Assembly (NCBI RefSeq): GCF_000196495.1
Contig: NC_011312.1
Span: forward strand, 744,001-808,000
DNA length: 64,000 nt
Source of the DNA: Aliivibrio salmonicida LFI1238
GTDB taxonomy: Bacteria > Pseudomonadota > Gammaproteobacteria > Enterobacterales > Vibrionaceae
Direction of reading: 5' to 3'
The notes under the pieces were generated by a model that saw only the letters and a list, made by a program, of their open reading frames with translations, searched no databases and had not been told where the DNA came from. This document shows, in pieces, positions 55,841 to 64,000 of this stretch (position 1 is its first letter; the number at the start of each line of letters is the position of its first letter). The translations under genes and the position numbers were made by a program.

Positions 55841-55876
55841 AAAAAGGGAAGTGAATTAATTCACTTCCCTTTTTTT
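55841..55876. terminator. Bidirectional terminator between truC and suhB
   Basis: GGGAAGTGAATT and AATTCACTTCCC form a perfect palindrome (55846-55869) with AAAAA before and TTTTTTT after, so it can work on both strands. Confidence 0.92.
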
Positions 55877-55917
55877 AATTCAATTTTCAATCAATGACAA
55901 TTATGTCGTCAACGCGT

Positions 55918-56721
55918 CTATTTAGTAAGAGCTTCGCTGCCGTTGTCACGGATTTTTTTAAGCATAGACTTAACCATACGTGGGCTACCAGCAACTAGGT
56001 TACCTGTTTTCATGTAGTCAGTATTGCCAGTGAAGTCAGTACAGATAACGCCAGATTCACGAGCGATTAGGTCTGCTGCTGAGATTTCCCAAGGCTTAAG
56101 ACCTAGAGCGAAGAAACCATCAATACGAGCTGCTGCTAAATAACATAAATCTAGAGAAGGGCAACCAGAACTGCGGATATCAGAACATTCAACAAACATT
56201 GCGCCTAGGATTTTTGTGTAGCTTTCAGCGTGTTGTTTTTGACGGTAAGGAAGACCTGTTGCAAGAATGGTTTCATTCATGTCTTTTAATTCTTGCACAC
56301 GCATACGTTGGTTGTTGCGTTGAGCACCAGAACCACGTTGAGCTGTGAATAATTCATTACGGATTGGATCGTATACACAAGCAACTTCTGTGCGACCTTT
56401 AATGCGAACCGCAATAGAGATAGCGAAGTGTGGGATACCTTTAACGAAGTTAGTAGTGCCATCTAATGGGTCAATGATCCATTGAACGTCAGCGTCTCTG
56501 CCTTCGATTAGGCCAGACTCTTCAGAAATGATGCTGTGATCAGGGTAAGATTTCTTGATCATATCAACAAGCATATATTGAGCATCGTTTTCGATGTTCG
56601 TAATAAACTCATTATTGCCTTTTTTTGTTGTTTCAATTTTGTCAGTTTGCTCAAAAGATTTAGCAACAAAGTCACCGGCTTTACGCGCAGTACGTATAGC
56701 AATATTTAGCATTGGATGCAT
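55918..56721 (-). CDS. suhB: Inositol-1-monophosphatase SuhB
   Basis: 267 residues from the ATG at 56721 (MHPMLNIAIRTARKAGDFVA), as in E. coli; a longer frame upstream has no homology. Metal-binding motif WIIDPLDGTTNF and the upstream Glu in ISEESG are intact. SuhB also joins NusA-containing antitermination complexes on rRNA operons, a known second role. It is divergent from trmJ, the order found in E. coli. Confidence 0.95.
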   Translation of the reverse strand: MHPMLNIAIRTARKAGDFVAKSFEQTDKIETTKKGNNEFITNIENDAQYMLVDMIKKSYPDHSIISEESGLIEGRDADVQWIIDPLDGTTNFVKGIPHFAISIAVRIKGRTEVACVYDPIRNELFTAQRGSGAQRNNQRMRVQELKDMNETILATGLPYRQKQHAESYTKILGAMFVECSDIRSSGCPSLDLCYLAAARIDGFFALGLKPWEISAADLIARESGVICTDFTGNTDYMKTGNLVAGSPRMVKSMLKKIRDNGSEALTK

Positions 56722-56929
56722 AGTTATATCCCAAAAGATGTTAAAGAACAGAAATCGGCCGCGAGTATACATAAATTAATAATTAAAAGGAAGCGTTTAT
56801 TTTTTGTTCAGTTAGTGTCTTTATTATGAAAAAAGCGATTACAGGTTAAAATCTCTGGTATATAAAGAAGAAAGGGATATTGCTTTATGGTAGTATCCGG
56901 CGGCTCTTTTCATCATATGGAAAAATAAC

Positions 56930-57658
56930 ATGTTAGATAGAATTCGTATTGTCCTTGTTGGTACTAGCCATTCAGGAAACATTGGGTCAGCGGCTCGTGC
57001 CATGAAAGTAATGGGCTTAACTAATATGGTATTAGTTGCGCCTGAATGTGAAGTTGATGGTCAAGCCATCGCATTAGCTGCCGGTGCAAGTGATATTGCG
57101 AATCGAGCGCGTATTGTTAGTACATTAGATGAAGCTATCTCTGATTGTGGTTTAGTTATTGGTTCAAGTGCTCGTTCAAGAACACTCGAATGGCCAATGT
57201 TAGAACCAAGAGAAGCGGGCGTCAAAGCAATAGAAGAAGCGCCGTCTCATCCTATTGCGTTTGTATTTGGTCGAGAAAGAGTTGGATTAACCAATGAAGA
57301 ATTACAGAAATGTCATTTTCATGTATGTATTCCAGCAAATCCTGAATACAGCTCATTAAATTTAGCCATGGCAGTGCAAACAATTAGTTATGAAGCGCGT
57401 GTTGCTTGGTTAGATAGTCAGGCGTATAAAGGTGAATCTAAAGAAGCGGAATATCCTTTAAATAACGAATTAGAATTATTCTATGAGCACCTTGAAAAAG
57501 TGATGATGGATACCGACTTTATTAATAAGGCTCATCCAGGACAAGTAATGAATAAGATGCGCCGCATGTTTAATCGTGCTCGTCCTGAGATTCATGAATT
57601 ACGTACATTACGCGGTATATTAACTGCGGTAGAAAGAAGCTCAAATATTAAAAAATAG
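56930..57658 (+). CDS. trmJ: tRNA (cytidine/uridine-32-2'-O)-methyltransferase TrmJ
   Basis: SPOUT-class enzyme that methylates the ribose at position 32 of several tRNAs. 242 residues. N-terminal IRIVLVGTSHSGNIGSAARA, the knot motifs FVFGRERVGLTNEEL and IPANPEYSSLNLAMAVQ, and a C-terminal helical extension of about 80 residues typical of bacterial TrmJ. It is followed after 105 bp by iscR, the usual order. Confidence 0.94.
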   Translation: MLDRIRIVLVGTSHSGNIGSAARAMKVMGLTNMVLVAPECEVDGQAIALAAGASDIANRARIVSTLDEAISDCGLVIGSSARSRTLEWPMLEPREAGVKAIEEAPSHPIAFVFGRERVGLTNEELQKCHFHVCIPANPEYSSLNLAMAVQTISYEARVAWLDSQAYKGESKEAEYPLNNELELFYEHLEKVMMDTDFINKAHPGQVMNKMRRMFNRARPEIHELRTLRGILTAVERSSNIKK

Positions 57659-57669
57659 ATGCAATCAGA

Positions 57670-57719
57670 ATACTTGACTAAAATAGTAGGATAAATACTT
57701 GACCAAAATGGTCAGGTAT
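57670..57719 (+). promoter_or_regulatory. Two tandem IscR type 1 sites upstream of iscR
   Basis: Site A (57670-57693) starts ATACTTGACTAAAATAGTAG and site B (57695-57719) starts ATACTTGACCAAAATGGTCA then GGTAT. Both fit the type 1 consensus ATASYYGACT-RWWW-YAGTCGGSTAT. Type 1 sites bind [2Fe-2S]-IscR and mediate autorepression. The TTGACT/TTGACC may also overlap the promoter -35 region. Confidence 0.82.
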
Positions 57720-57763
57720 GGGAAACTTCATTCCATACGAATAGTGTGGGTATGAGGTAACTT

Positions 57764-58270
57764 ATGAAATTAACTTCGAAAGGAAGGTATGCAGTAACGG
57801 CAATGCTTGATGTTGCACTGCATGCTCAAGAAGGGCCTGTGCCACTTGCCGATATATCGGAACGACAGGGAATTTCATTATCTTATCTTGAACAATTATT
57901 CTCTAAATTACGCAAAGCTGGTTTAGTTGCTAGTGTTCGAGGTCCAGGTGGTGGTTATCGCTTAGGATTAAAACCAGATGAAATTGCGGTTGGAATGGTT
58001 ATTTCGGCGGTTGATGAATCGGTTGATGCAACTAAGTGCCATGGTAAAGAAGGTTGTCAAGGTGGCACGCGTTGTTTAACGCACACATTGTGGCGTGATT
58101 TAAGTTCACGTATCAGTAGCTTCTTAGATGGTATAAGCCTTGGTGAGTTGATGGTTGATAATGAAGTTCAACAAGTATCAGATCGACAAAACATCGATGC
58201 AGCCTTAAATAATGGGTTAGTAACGAATTCAAAATTAACAAATTCTGTGGGTGTTAATGTCCGCTTTTGA
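57764..58270 (+). CDS. iscR: Fe-S cluster assembly transcriptional regulator IscR
   Basis: 168 residues of the Rrf2 family. The winged HTH is in residues 1-65 (MKLTSKGRYAVTAMLDVALH, GISLSYLEQLFSKLRKAGLV). The cluster ligands Cys92, Cys98, Cys104 and His107 are at the same places as in E. coli. With its cluster it represses its own operon; without it, it activates other genes. It is the first gene of the isc operon, with two type 1 sites before it. Confidence 0.97.
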   Translation: MKLTSKGRYAVTAMLDVALHAQEGPVPLADISERQGISLSYLEQLFSKLRKAGLVASVRGPGGGYRLGLKPDEIAVGMVISAVDESVDATKCHGKEGCQGGTRCLTHTLWRDLSSRISSFLDGISLGELMVDNEVQQVSDRQNIDAALNNGLVTNSKLTNSVGVNVRF

Positions 58271-58301
58271 CGGTCAAACGTCTGTATTCTCGGAGATGAA
58301 A

Positions 58302-59516
58302 ATGAAACTGCCAATTTACTTTGATTATTCGGCGACTTGTCCTGTTGATAAGCGCGTAGCCGATAAAATGGTTCAACATATGACTATGGATGGATGCTTT
58401 GGTAACCCAGCATCACGTTCACACCGTTACGGATGGCAGGCTGAAGAAGCAGTAGATACTGCTCGTGACAATATTGCTGCTTTATTAAATGCCGATCCAC
58501 GTGAGATCGTATTTACATCAGGCGCTACAGAATCAGATAACCTTGCAATTAAAGGTGCTGCGCATTTCTATCATAAGAAAGGTAAGCACGTAATTACATG
58601 TAAAACTGAGCATAAAGCGGTTCTTGATCCATGTCGTCAACTTGAGCGCGAAGGCTATGAAGTGACGTACTTAGATCCAGAATCAAATGGTTTGGTTGAT
58701 TTCGCTAAATTAGAAGCAGCAATGCGTGAAGACACGGTTCTTGTTTCTATTATGCACGTAAATAATGAAATTGGTGTGATTCAAGATATCACGGCAATCG
58801 GTGAACTTTGTCGTTCACGTAAAATTGTTTTCCATGTAGATGCGGCGCAATCAGCGGGTAAAATCCCACTTGATGTACAAGAAGTGAAAGTAGATTTAAT
58901 CTCACTTTCTGCTCATAAAATGTATGGCCCTAAAGGCATTGGTGCATTGTACGTTCGTCGTAAACCACGTATTCGTTTAGAAGCACAAATGCACGGTGGT
59001 GGCCACGAACGAGGTTTCCGTTCTGGTACATTAGCAACTCACCAAATTGTTGGTATGGGTGAAGCCTGTCGTATTGCAAAAGAAGAGATGCAAAAAGATT
59101 ACGACCATTGCCTAGCAATGCGTGATCGTCTTCTTGATGGTGTTAAAGATATGGAAGCGGTACACATTAATGGTGATTTAGACCAACGTGTACCACATAA
59201 CTTAAACATCAGCTTTGAGTTTGTTGAAGGTGAATCATTGCTAATGGCATTGAAAGATCTTGCTGTTTCTTCTGGTTCAGCATGTACTTCAGCGAGTCTT
59301 GAACCATCGTATGTATTGCGTGCATTAGGCTTGAATGATGAATTAGCACACAGTTCAATTCGTTTCTCTTTTGGTCGTTATACAACGGCAGAAGACATTG
59401 ATCATGCAATTACACAAATTAGCCAGGCAGTAAATAAACTGCGTGATATGTCTCCGTTATGGGATATGTACAAAGAAGGCATCGACTTAAACACGGTTGA
59501 GTGGGCACACCACTAA
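58302..59516 (+). CDS. iscS: Cysteine desulfurase IscS
   Basis: 404 residues from the ATG at 58302, with GGAGA just upstream; the longer frame from 58251 overlaps iscR and lacks homology. Group I PLP enzyme: Lys in LSAHKMYGPKG (about residue 206) and persulfide Cys in SSGSACTSASLEPS (about residue 328). It supplies sulfur to IscU and also to tRNA thiolation pathways. It is 31 nt after iscR. Confidence 0.97.
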   Translation: MKLPIYFDYSATCPVDKRVADKMVQHMTMDGCFGNPASRSHRYGWQAEEAVDTARDNIAALLNADPREIVFTSGATESDNLAIKGAAHFYHKKGKHVITCKTEHKAVLDPCRQLEREGYEVTYLDPESNGLVDFAKLEAAMREDTVLVSIMHVNNEIGVIQDITAIGELCRSRKIVFHVDAAQSAGKIPLDVQEVKVDLISLSAHKMYGPKGIGALYVRRKPRIRLEAQMHGGGHERGFRSGTLATHQIVGMGEACRIAKEEMQKDYDHCLAMRDRLLDGVKDMEAVHINGDLDQRVPHNLNISFEFVEGESLLMALKDLAVSSGSACTSASLEPSYVLRALGLNDELAHSSIRFSFGRYTTAEDIDHAITQISQAVNKLRDMSPLWDMYKEGIDLNTVEWAHH

Positions 59517-59549
59517 ACACGGACGTTTCAGAATTTAGAGGTATTTATC

Positions 59550-59927
59550 ATGGCTTATAGCGAAAAAGTAATCGATCACTACGAAAACCCACGTAACGTA
59601 GGTTCATTTGAAAAAGATGATCCATCAGTTGGTAGCGGCATGGTTGGTGCTCCAGCGTGTGGTGACGTAATGAAATTGCAAATCAAAGTGTCTCCAGAAG
59701 GCATTATTGAAGATGCAAAATTCAAAACATACGGTTGCGGTTCTGCAATTGCGTCAAGCTCATTAGTAACTGAATGGGTTAAAGGTAAAACTCTTGACGA
59801 AGCTGCTGCATTGAAAAATGCTGAAATTGCAGAAGAGCTAGAATTACCACCAGTAAAAGTTCACTGTTCAATCTTAGCGGAAGATGCAATTAAAGCAGCG
59901 GTACTTGATTACCGTAATAAGCACTAA
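59550..59927 (+). CDS. iscU: Fe-S cluster scaffold IscU
   Basis: 125 residues. Cluster ligands Cys37 (with Asp39), Cys63, His105 and Cys106 are intact, as is the LPPVK motif (99-103) recognised by HscA. The family body MAYSEKVIDHYENPRNVGSF is unmistakable. It is 33 nt after iscS. The 120-bp gap to iscA contains an imperfect repeat of AAAGCGTTTTGTT / AAAGCGCTTTGTT and a small dyad (GTCATTA ... TAATGAC). Confidence 0.97.
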   Translation: MAYSEKVIDHYENPRNVGSFEKDDPSVGSGMVGAPACGDVMKLQIKVSPEGIIEDAKFKTYGCGSAIASSSLVTEWVKGKTLDEAAALKNAEIAEELELPPVKVHCSILAEDAIKAAVLDYRNKH

Positions 59928-60047
59928 GATTAAGCAATCTAATAAAGCGTTTTGTTTGTAATATAGTAAAGCGCTTTGTTATCTAAGTAGGTCATTATTA
60001 GTTAATGACATCCATGACCACAAAACAAATATAGTAAAGGTTGTAGT

Positions 60048-60371
60048 ATGGCCATTTCAGTAACCGAAGCAGCAGCAAGCCGTGTTCAAACATTTCTTGA
60101 AAACCGAGGAAAAGGCATTGGTCTACGTTTAGGCGTAAGAACCTCTGGTTGCTCTGGTATGGCGTATATTCTTGAGTTTGTTGATGATCTAAATGAAGAA
60201 GACGAAGTCTTTGAAAAGTTTGGTGTAAAAATCATCATCGATCCAAAAAGTTTAGCTTATATGGATGGCACTGAATTAGACTTTGCCAAAGAAGGTCTAA
60301 ATGAAGGCTTCAAGTTCAACAACCCTAACGTAAAAAGTGAATGTGGGTGTGGTGAAAGCTTCAACGTATAG
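60048..60371 (+). CDS. iscA: A-type Fe-S carrier IscA
   Basis: 107 residues of the HesB/IscA family. Conserved Cys35 (RTSGCSGMAY), Cys99 and Cys101 (SECGCGESF) are present. It carries or delivers Fe-S clusters to apoproteins. Fourth in the isc operon, 15 nt before hscB. Confidence 0.96.
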   Translation: MAISVTEAAASRVQTFLENRGKGIGLRLGVRTSGCSGMAYILEFVDDLNEEDEVFEKFGVKIIIDPKSLAYMDGTELDFAKEGLNEGFKFNNPNVKSECGCGESFNV

Positions 60372-60386
60372 AGCATAACGTTAACT

Positions 60387-60902
60387 ATGAATCATTTTGA
60401 ATTATTTGGGCTACCAAACCAGTTTGAACTGGATGGTGGCCTTCTTTCTGCTCAGTTCCTTGAATTGCAGAAACGATTCCACCCCGACAATTTCGCGACC
60501 TCTTCAGAGCGTGACCGCTTGCTTTCCGTTCAAAAAGCGGCACAAATCAACGACGCTTATCAAACGCTTAAAAATCCAGTCACTCGTGCAGAGTATATAT
60601 TATCAGAGCAAGGACATGACATTCGTGGTGAACAAACCACAATGCAAGATCCTATGTTTCTAATGCAACAGATGGAGTTACGAGAAGATCTCGAAGACTT
60701 GCTATCAAGTTCAGATCCTGAAAGTGCACTGTTTGATTTTTCAGAAAATGTTTCTGCAATGCGTAAAACTCAATTAGCTGAATTAAAGCAGCAATTAGAA
60801 TCAGAGTTATGGCAAGAAGCGGCACAAAGCGTTCGTAAACTTAAGTTTATTGATAAGCTAAACCAAGAAGTCGAAAAGTTAGAAGATAAATTATTAGGTT
60901 AA
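60387..60902 (+). CDS. hscB: Co-chaperone HscB (J-domain)
   Basis: 171 residues, as in E. coli. N-terminal J-domain with HPD in LQKRFHPDNFATSSE (about residues 28-42). The C-terminal helical domain binds IscU. It stimulates HscA ATPase and brings IscU to it. It lies between iscA and hscA in the same transcript. Confidence 0.96.
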   Translation: MNHFELFGLPNQFELDGGLLSAQFLELQKRFHPDNFATSSERDRLLSVQKAAQINDAYQTLKNPVTRAEYILSEQGHDIRGEQTTMQDPMFLMQQMELREDLEDLLSSSDPESALFDFSENVSAMRKTQLAELKQQLESELWQEAAQSVRKLKFIDKLNQEVEKLEDKLLG

Positions 60903-60937
60903 TCTTTGTTAGATTAACTAAGTGAAGGATATTACCG

Positions 60938-62791
60938 ATGGCATTTCTACAAATTTCTGAACCTGGACAAAGTGCTGCACCGCATCAACATAAGTTAGCG
61001 GTTGGCATTGATTTAGGAACCACTAACTCGCTGGTAGCCTCTGTTAGAAGTGGTGAAGCGAATACATTGCCTGATATGAAAGGTAACGTGATTCTTCCAT
61101 CTGTAGTGCAATATCAAGATGATAAAATTTGTGTAGGTGCTAATGCTTACCAATCGGCTGCTTCTGATCCTCAAAATACCATTATTTCAGTAAAGCGTTT
61201 AATGGGTCGTTCATTGAAAGACATTCAGACTCGTTATCCTGATTTACCGTATCAATTTACGGAAAGCGATAATGGGTTACCTGTTATCCATACTACTCAG
61301 GGTGATGTTAACCCAATTCAAGTTTCTGCTGAAATTTTAAAATCATTATCCAATCGCGCAGAAGTCACTTTAGGTGGCAGTCTTGAAGGTGTCGTAATTA
61401 CGGTTCCTGCCTATTTTGACGATGCTCAACGAGCAGGAACAAAAGACGCAGCAACACTTGCGGGTTTAAATGTTCTACGTTTATTAAATGAACCAACGGC
61501 CGCAGCGATTGCTTATGGTCTTGATTCTGGTCAAGAAGGTATTATTGCGGTTTATGACCTTGGTGGTGGTACGTTTGATATTTCAATATTACGTTTATCA
61601 AAAGGCGTATTTGAAGTACTAGCTACAGGGGGCGACTCAGCACTCGGTGGTGATGATTTTGACCATGTACTATCCCAATGGATTAAAGATCAAGCAGAAA
61701 TTACGACGGCACTTTCTAATCAAGAACAACGTGAGCTTTTGACATTAGCAACAGAAACCAAAGTAGCATTGTCAGATGCCGATTCAGTCACGGTTTCTTT
61801 TAAAGAATGGTCAGGCACGATTACGGCTGATATCTTTAATCAATTAATTCAATCATTAGTAAAGAAAACACTAATGGCGTGCCGCCGTGCTCTTAAAGAT
61901 GCCGATATTAGTTCTGAAGACGTAATGGAAGTGGTCATGGTTGGTGGTTCAACAAGAACTCCTATCGTTCGACGTTCTGTTGGTGATTATTTTGCTAAAA
62001 CACCATTAACCAGTATCGATCCTGATCAAGTGGTTGCTATTGGCGCAGCCATTCAAGCGGATATTTTAGTGGGAAATAAACCAGACACAGAAATGTTATT
62101 ACTCGATGTAATTCCACTGTCTCTGGGTATTGAAACCATGGGGGGATTAGTTGAAAAAATTATCCCTCGTAATACCACGATCCCAGTAGCTAAAGCACAA
62201 GAATTTACGACTTTTAAAGACGGTCAAACAGGCATGATGGTTCATGTTGTTCAAGGTGAGCGTGAAATGGTAGAAGATGGGCGCTCATTAGCGCGCTTCT
62301 CATTGAAAGGCATTCCTCCAATGACCGCTGGTGCTGCACATATTCGAGTGACTTACCAAGTGGATGCCGATGGTCTTTTATCTGTTACGGCAATGGAAAA
62401 AAGCACCGGTGTTCAATCTCATATTCAAGTTAAGCCATCTTATGGCTTGAGTGATAATGAAGTCGCTACAATGTTAAAAGATTCTATGACCTATGCAAAA
62501 GATGATATGAAAGCACGAGCACTGGCTGAGCAACAAGTTGAGGCCGATCGTGTTATCGAAGGATTAGTCGTAGCGTTAAATAACGATGGTGATGCATTGT
62601 TATCGAAAGAAGAACAAACAGTAATATTACAAGCAGTTGAAGCGTTAATTACGGTACGTAAAGGTACTGATACGCAAGCAATTGAAGACGGAATTAAACA
62701 CGCTGATGAAGCAAGCCAAGAGTTTGCAGCGCGTCGAATGGATGCCTCTATTCGTGCCGCATTAGCTGGTCAATCTATTGATGAGGTATAG
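60938..62791 (+). CDS. hscA: Fe-S assembly chaperone HscA (Hsp70 family)
   Basis: 617 residues. ATPase domain motifs: GIDLGTTNSLVASVR (about 23-37), VYDLGGGTFDISIL and VVMVGGSTRTPIVRR. The C-terminal substrate domain has the IETMGGLVEKIIPRNTTIPV linker region. With HscB it drives cluster transfer from IscU through the LPPVK site. The fdx start lies 3 nt after the stop, so the two are tightly coupled. Confidence 0.96.
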   Translation: MAFLQISEPGQSAAPHQHKLAVGIDLGTTNSLVASVRSGEANTLPDMKGNVILPSVVQYQDDKICVGANAYQSAASDPQNTIISVKRLMGRSLKDIQTRYPDLPYQFTESDNGLPVIHTTQGDVNPIQVSAEILKSLSNRAEVTLGGSLEGVVITVPAYFDDAQRAGTKDAATLAGLNVLRLLNEPTAAAIAYGLDSGQEGIIAVYDLGGGTFDISILRLSKGVFEVLATGGDSALGGDDFDHVLSQWIKDQAEITTALSNQEQRELLTLATETKVALSDADSVTVSFKEWSGTITADIFNQLIQSLVKKTLMACRRALKDADISSEDVMEVVMVGGSTRTPIVRRSVGDYFAKTPLTSIDPDQVVAIGAAIQADILVGNKPDTEMLLLDVIPLSLGIETMGGLVEKIIPRNTTIPVAKAQEFTTFKDGQTGMMVHVVQGEREMVEDGRSLARFSLKGIPPMTAGAAHIRVTYQVDADGLLSVTAMEKSTGVQSHIQVKPSYGLSDNEVATMLKDSMTYAKDDMKARALAEQQVEADRVIEGLVVALNNDGDALLSKEEQTVILQAVEALITVRKGTDTQAIEDGIKHADEASQEFAARRMDASIRAALAGQSIDEV

Positions 62792-62793
62792 AA

Positions 62794-63132
62794 ATGCCAA
62801 AGATAATTGTTCTACCACACAGTGAATTATGTCCTGACGGCGCAGTGCTTGAAGCGAATGAAGGCGATACCGTTTTAGATGTTGCATTAAAAAATGGTAT
62901 TGCTATTGAGCATGCATGTGAAAAATCATGTGCCTGTACAACGTGCCACATTGTTATTCGTGAAGGGTTTGATTCATTAGAAGAAAGTGATGAGCTTGAA
63001 GATGACATGCTAGATAAAGCATGGGGTCTAGAGCCTGAATCTCGTTTAGGTTGCCAAGCAAGAATGGCAAAACAAGATTTAGTGGTAGAAATTCCAAAAT
63101 ATACACTAAACTTAGCATCAGAAGAGCATTAA
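62794..63132 (+). CDS. fdx: ISC-type [2Fe-2S] ferredoxin
   Basis: 112 residues. Cluster ligands Cys42, Cys48, Cys51 and Cys87 (HACEKSCACTTCHI; LGCQAR) fit adrenodoxin-type ISC ferredoxins. It provides electrons for cluster assembly on IscU. It is the last gene before a terminator-like structure at 63159. Confidence 0.95.
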   Translation: MPKIIVLPHSELCPDGAVLEANEGDTVLDVALKNGIAIEHACEKSCACTTCHIVIREGFDSLEESDELEDDMLDKAWGLEPESRLGCQARMAKQDLVVEIPKYTLNLASEEH

Positions 63133-63158
63133 TTTTAACGAATTAATTAGCCTCTTCT

Positions 63159-63216
63159 AAAAAGGTAAGGGATGAGATGTGAGTAATAGCTTACCCCTCA
63201 GAACTTACCTTTTTTT
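63159..63216 (+). terminator. Structured terminator between fdx and iscX
   Basis: AAAAAGGTAAG (63159-63169) pairs with CTTACCTTTTTTT (63204-63216) over a long loop that can itself fold (GTGAG with CTTAC). A second CTTACC at about 63190-63195 can compete for the GGTAAG arm, so two alternative folds exist. It would end most isc transcripts before iscX. Confidence 0.72.
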
Positions 63217-63260
63217 ATATTAGTAAGTTAATGGTATCAACATAATTTAAGGATGTGATT

Positions 63261-63461
63261 ATGAGCTTAAAATGGATAGATTCTCAAGATATTGCGATTG
63301 AATTAGTAGAAAAATACCCAGAAGTTGACCCTAAAACGGTTCGCTTTACGGATTTACTTGAGTGGATATTGGAATTGGATGATTTTGATGACGATCCAAA
63401 GCACTCTGGAGAGAAGGTATTAGAAGCTATCATTCTTTGTTGGATGGATGAGTGGGATTAG
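63261..63461 (+). CDS. iscX: IscX (YfhJ), small acidic Fe-S assembly regulator
   Basis: 66 residues from the ATG at 63261 (MSLKWIDSQDIAIELVEKYP). Acidic, with DDFDDDPKHSGEKVLEAIIL and C-terminal WMDEWD, the family hallmark. It binds IscS and tunes its activity in an iron-dependent way. It is separated from fdx by a terminator-like structure, so its level may be set independently. Confidence 0.94.
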   Translation: MSLKWIDSQDIAIELVEKYPEVDPKTVRFTDLLEWILELDDFDDDPKHSGEKVLEAIILCWMDEWD

Positions 63462-63695
63462 TCTTAATGAAGGATCTCGTCTGAAATGTATGAAATATCA
63501 GCAATTGGTTGGCTCCATCTCTTAGAATTAACCTAAGTTCCTTGAATCACGGGTTTAAAGTAGGCAAATTGACTTAAAAATCGAACGTTCTGTTCGTTTA
63601 ACCGAATACAAAAATGCAATAAAAATCAATGGCAAGTTGAATTGGTATGATCATGACTTATTGTTGAGTGGTGTTGCGTTTTATAAAGGAGATAC

Positions 63696-64000
63696 ATGAT
63701 GTCACAGAAGATGACAGTACAACTTTCAAATACAAAAGCTCTTGCTCATTGGGGGAATAACGCACTGCTTTCATTTACCACAGAAGGCGCCGTCATTCAT
63801 AATACTGACAATGATGTATACAGTACGGTTCAACGTGCTGCACGAAAGTTAAATACTCAAGGTATTGTTGATGTAGCTTTGGATGGCGCGTCATGGGATC
63901 TCGAATCTATTTGGTCTTTTATTCAAGGCTTCCGTGGTTCGAAAAGTAATAATGATATCGCTTGGAACTCACTCTCAGATCATGACGAAAAAGAATTAAA
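63696..64000 (+). CDS. pepB: Peptidase B (leucyl aminopeptidase family), 5' part, runs off window
   Basis: An open frame begins at ATG ATG (63696/63699) behind AAAGGAGATAC and stays open to the end, about 100 codons. The protein starts MSQKMTVQLSNTKALAHWGN and contains TVQRAARKLNTQGIVDVALD and IWSFIQGFRGSK, matching the N-terminal domain of PepB. The order iscX-pepB is that of E. coli. The metal-binding catalytic domain lies outside the window. Confidence 0.85.
   Translation, partial: MMSQKMTVQLSNTKALAHWGNNALLSFTTEGAVIHNTDNDVYSTVQRAARKLNTQGIVDVALDGASWDLESIWSFIQGFRGSKSNNDIAWNSLSDHDEKEL

Noticed and set aside
60397..60663. 88-codon frame overlapping hscB
   Set aside because: Alternate-frame shadow of hscB.

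Overview
The window reads as a low-GC member of the Vibrionaceae, most likely Aliivibrio (A. fischeri or a close relative). The grounds are the gene order (recC-recB-recD, mltA-tcdA-csdEA-gcvB-gcvA, trmJ-iscR-isc), an NsrR-type operator in front of an alternative oxidase, the long 343-residue DapD, several small families typical of vibrios (DUF2850, DUF3301, DUF3549) and an AT-rich base composition. It is chromosomal housekeeping DNA with a few accessory islands.

Layout. 1-2850: the 3' part of an rRNA operon (23S, 5S), tRNA-Asp, tRNA-Trp and two decayed tandem copies of the tRNA-Trp/terminator unit. 2868-6157: a minor type IV pilin cluster (pilV, pilX, pilW, fimT on minus; pilE on plus). 6194-8591: a chromate transporter, a divergent LysR regulator apparently starting at ATT, and a YqaE-like peptide. 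8758-13360: dapD, yebG with a LexA box, NsrR-controlled aox, and a LysR/TDT-transporter divergent pair. 13441-22801: recC, recB, recD. 23012-28076: a Dcu-type C4-dicarboxylate carrier with a stand-alone argH, an 880-bp AT-rich gap with a degenerate tandem repeat, then argA with an ARG box. 28199-32578: DUF2850, mltA, tcdA, csdE, csdA. 32651-35314: the GcvB small RNA divergent from gcvA, then ygdD and rlmM. 35521-45110: xni, ppnN, two signalling proteins (a GGDEF protein with a broken active site and a TPR membrane protein), queF, syd, DUF2310, yaiI and a small coiled-coil protein. 45233-45838: a GacA/VarA box and a CsrB-type regulatory RNA. 45959-53241: a beta-glucoside (cellobiose/chitobiose-type) PTS operon with GH1 glucosidase, ROK kinase, LacI regulator and LamB-type porin; its EIIC gene is frameshifted at a run of seven G. 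53251-56721: DUF3301, DUF3549, yqcC, truC, suhB. 56930-64000: trmJ, then iscR-iscS-iscU-iscA-hscB-hscA-fdx, iscX and the start of pepB.

How the genes work together. Two sulfur-mobilising systems are present: CSD (csdA, csdE, with tcdA beside it) and the full ISC assembly line under IscR. RecBCD and YebG represent recombinational repair and the SOS response. Two global regulatory RNAs, GcvB (amino-acid transport control) and CsrB (CsrA sequestration), sit in gaps that show no protein gene. The PTS island forms a complete route: outer-membrane uptake, phosphorylating import, hydrolysis to glucose plus glucose-6-phosphate, then phosphorylation of the free sugar. The frameshift would remove the end of the permease.

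No wholly new system is evident. The least explained items are the six-copy degenerate repeat upstream of argH, the decayed tRNA-Trp copies, the structured recC-recB gap, the short perfect repeats at the end of tcdA and before the porin gene, and the ATT start. All calls come from reading sequence and recalled family features; no database search was run.
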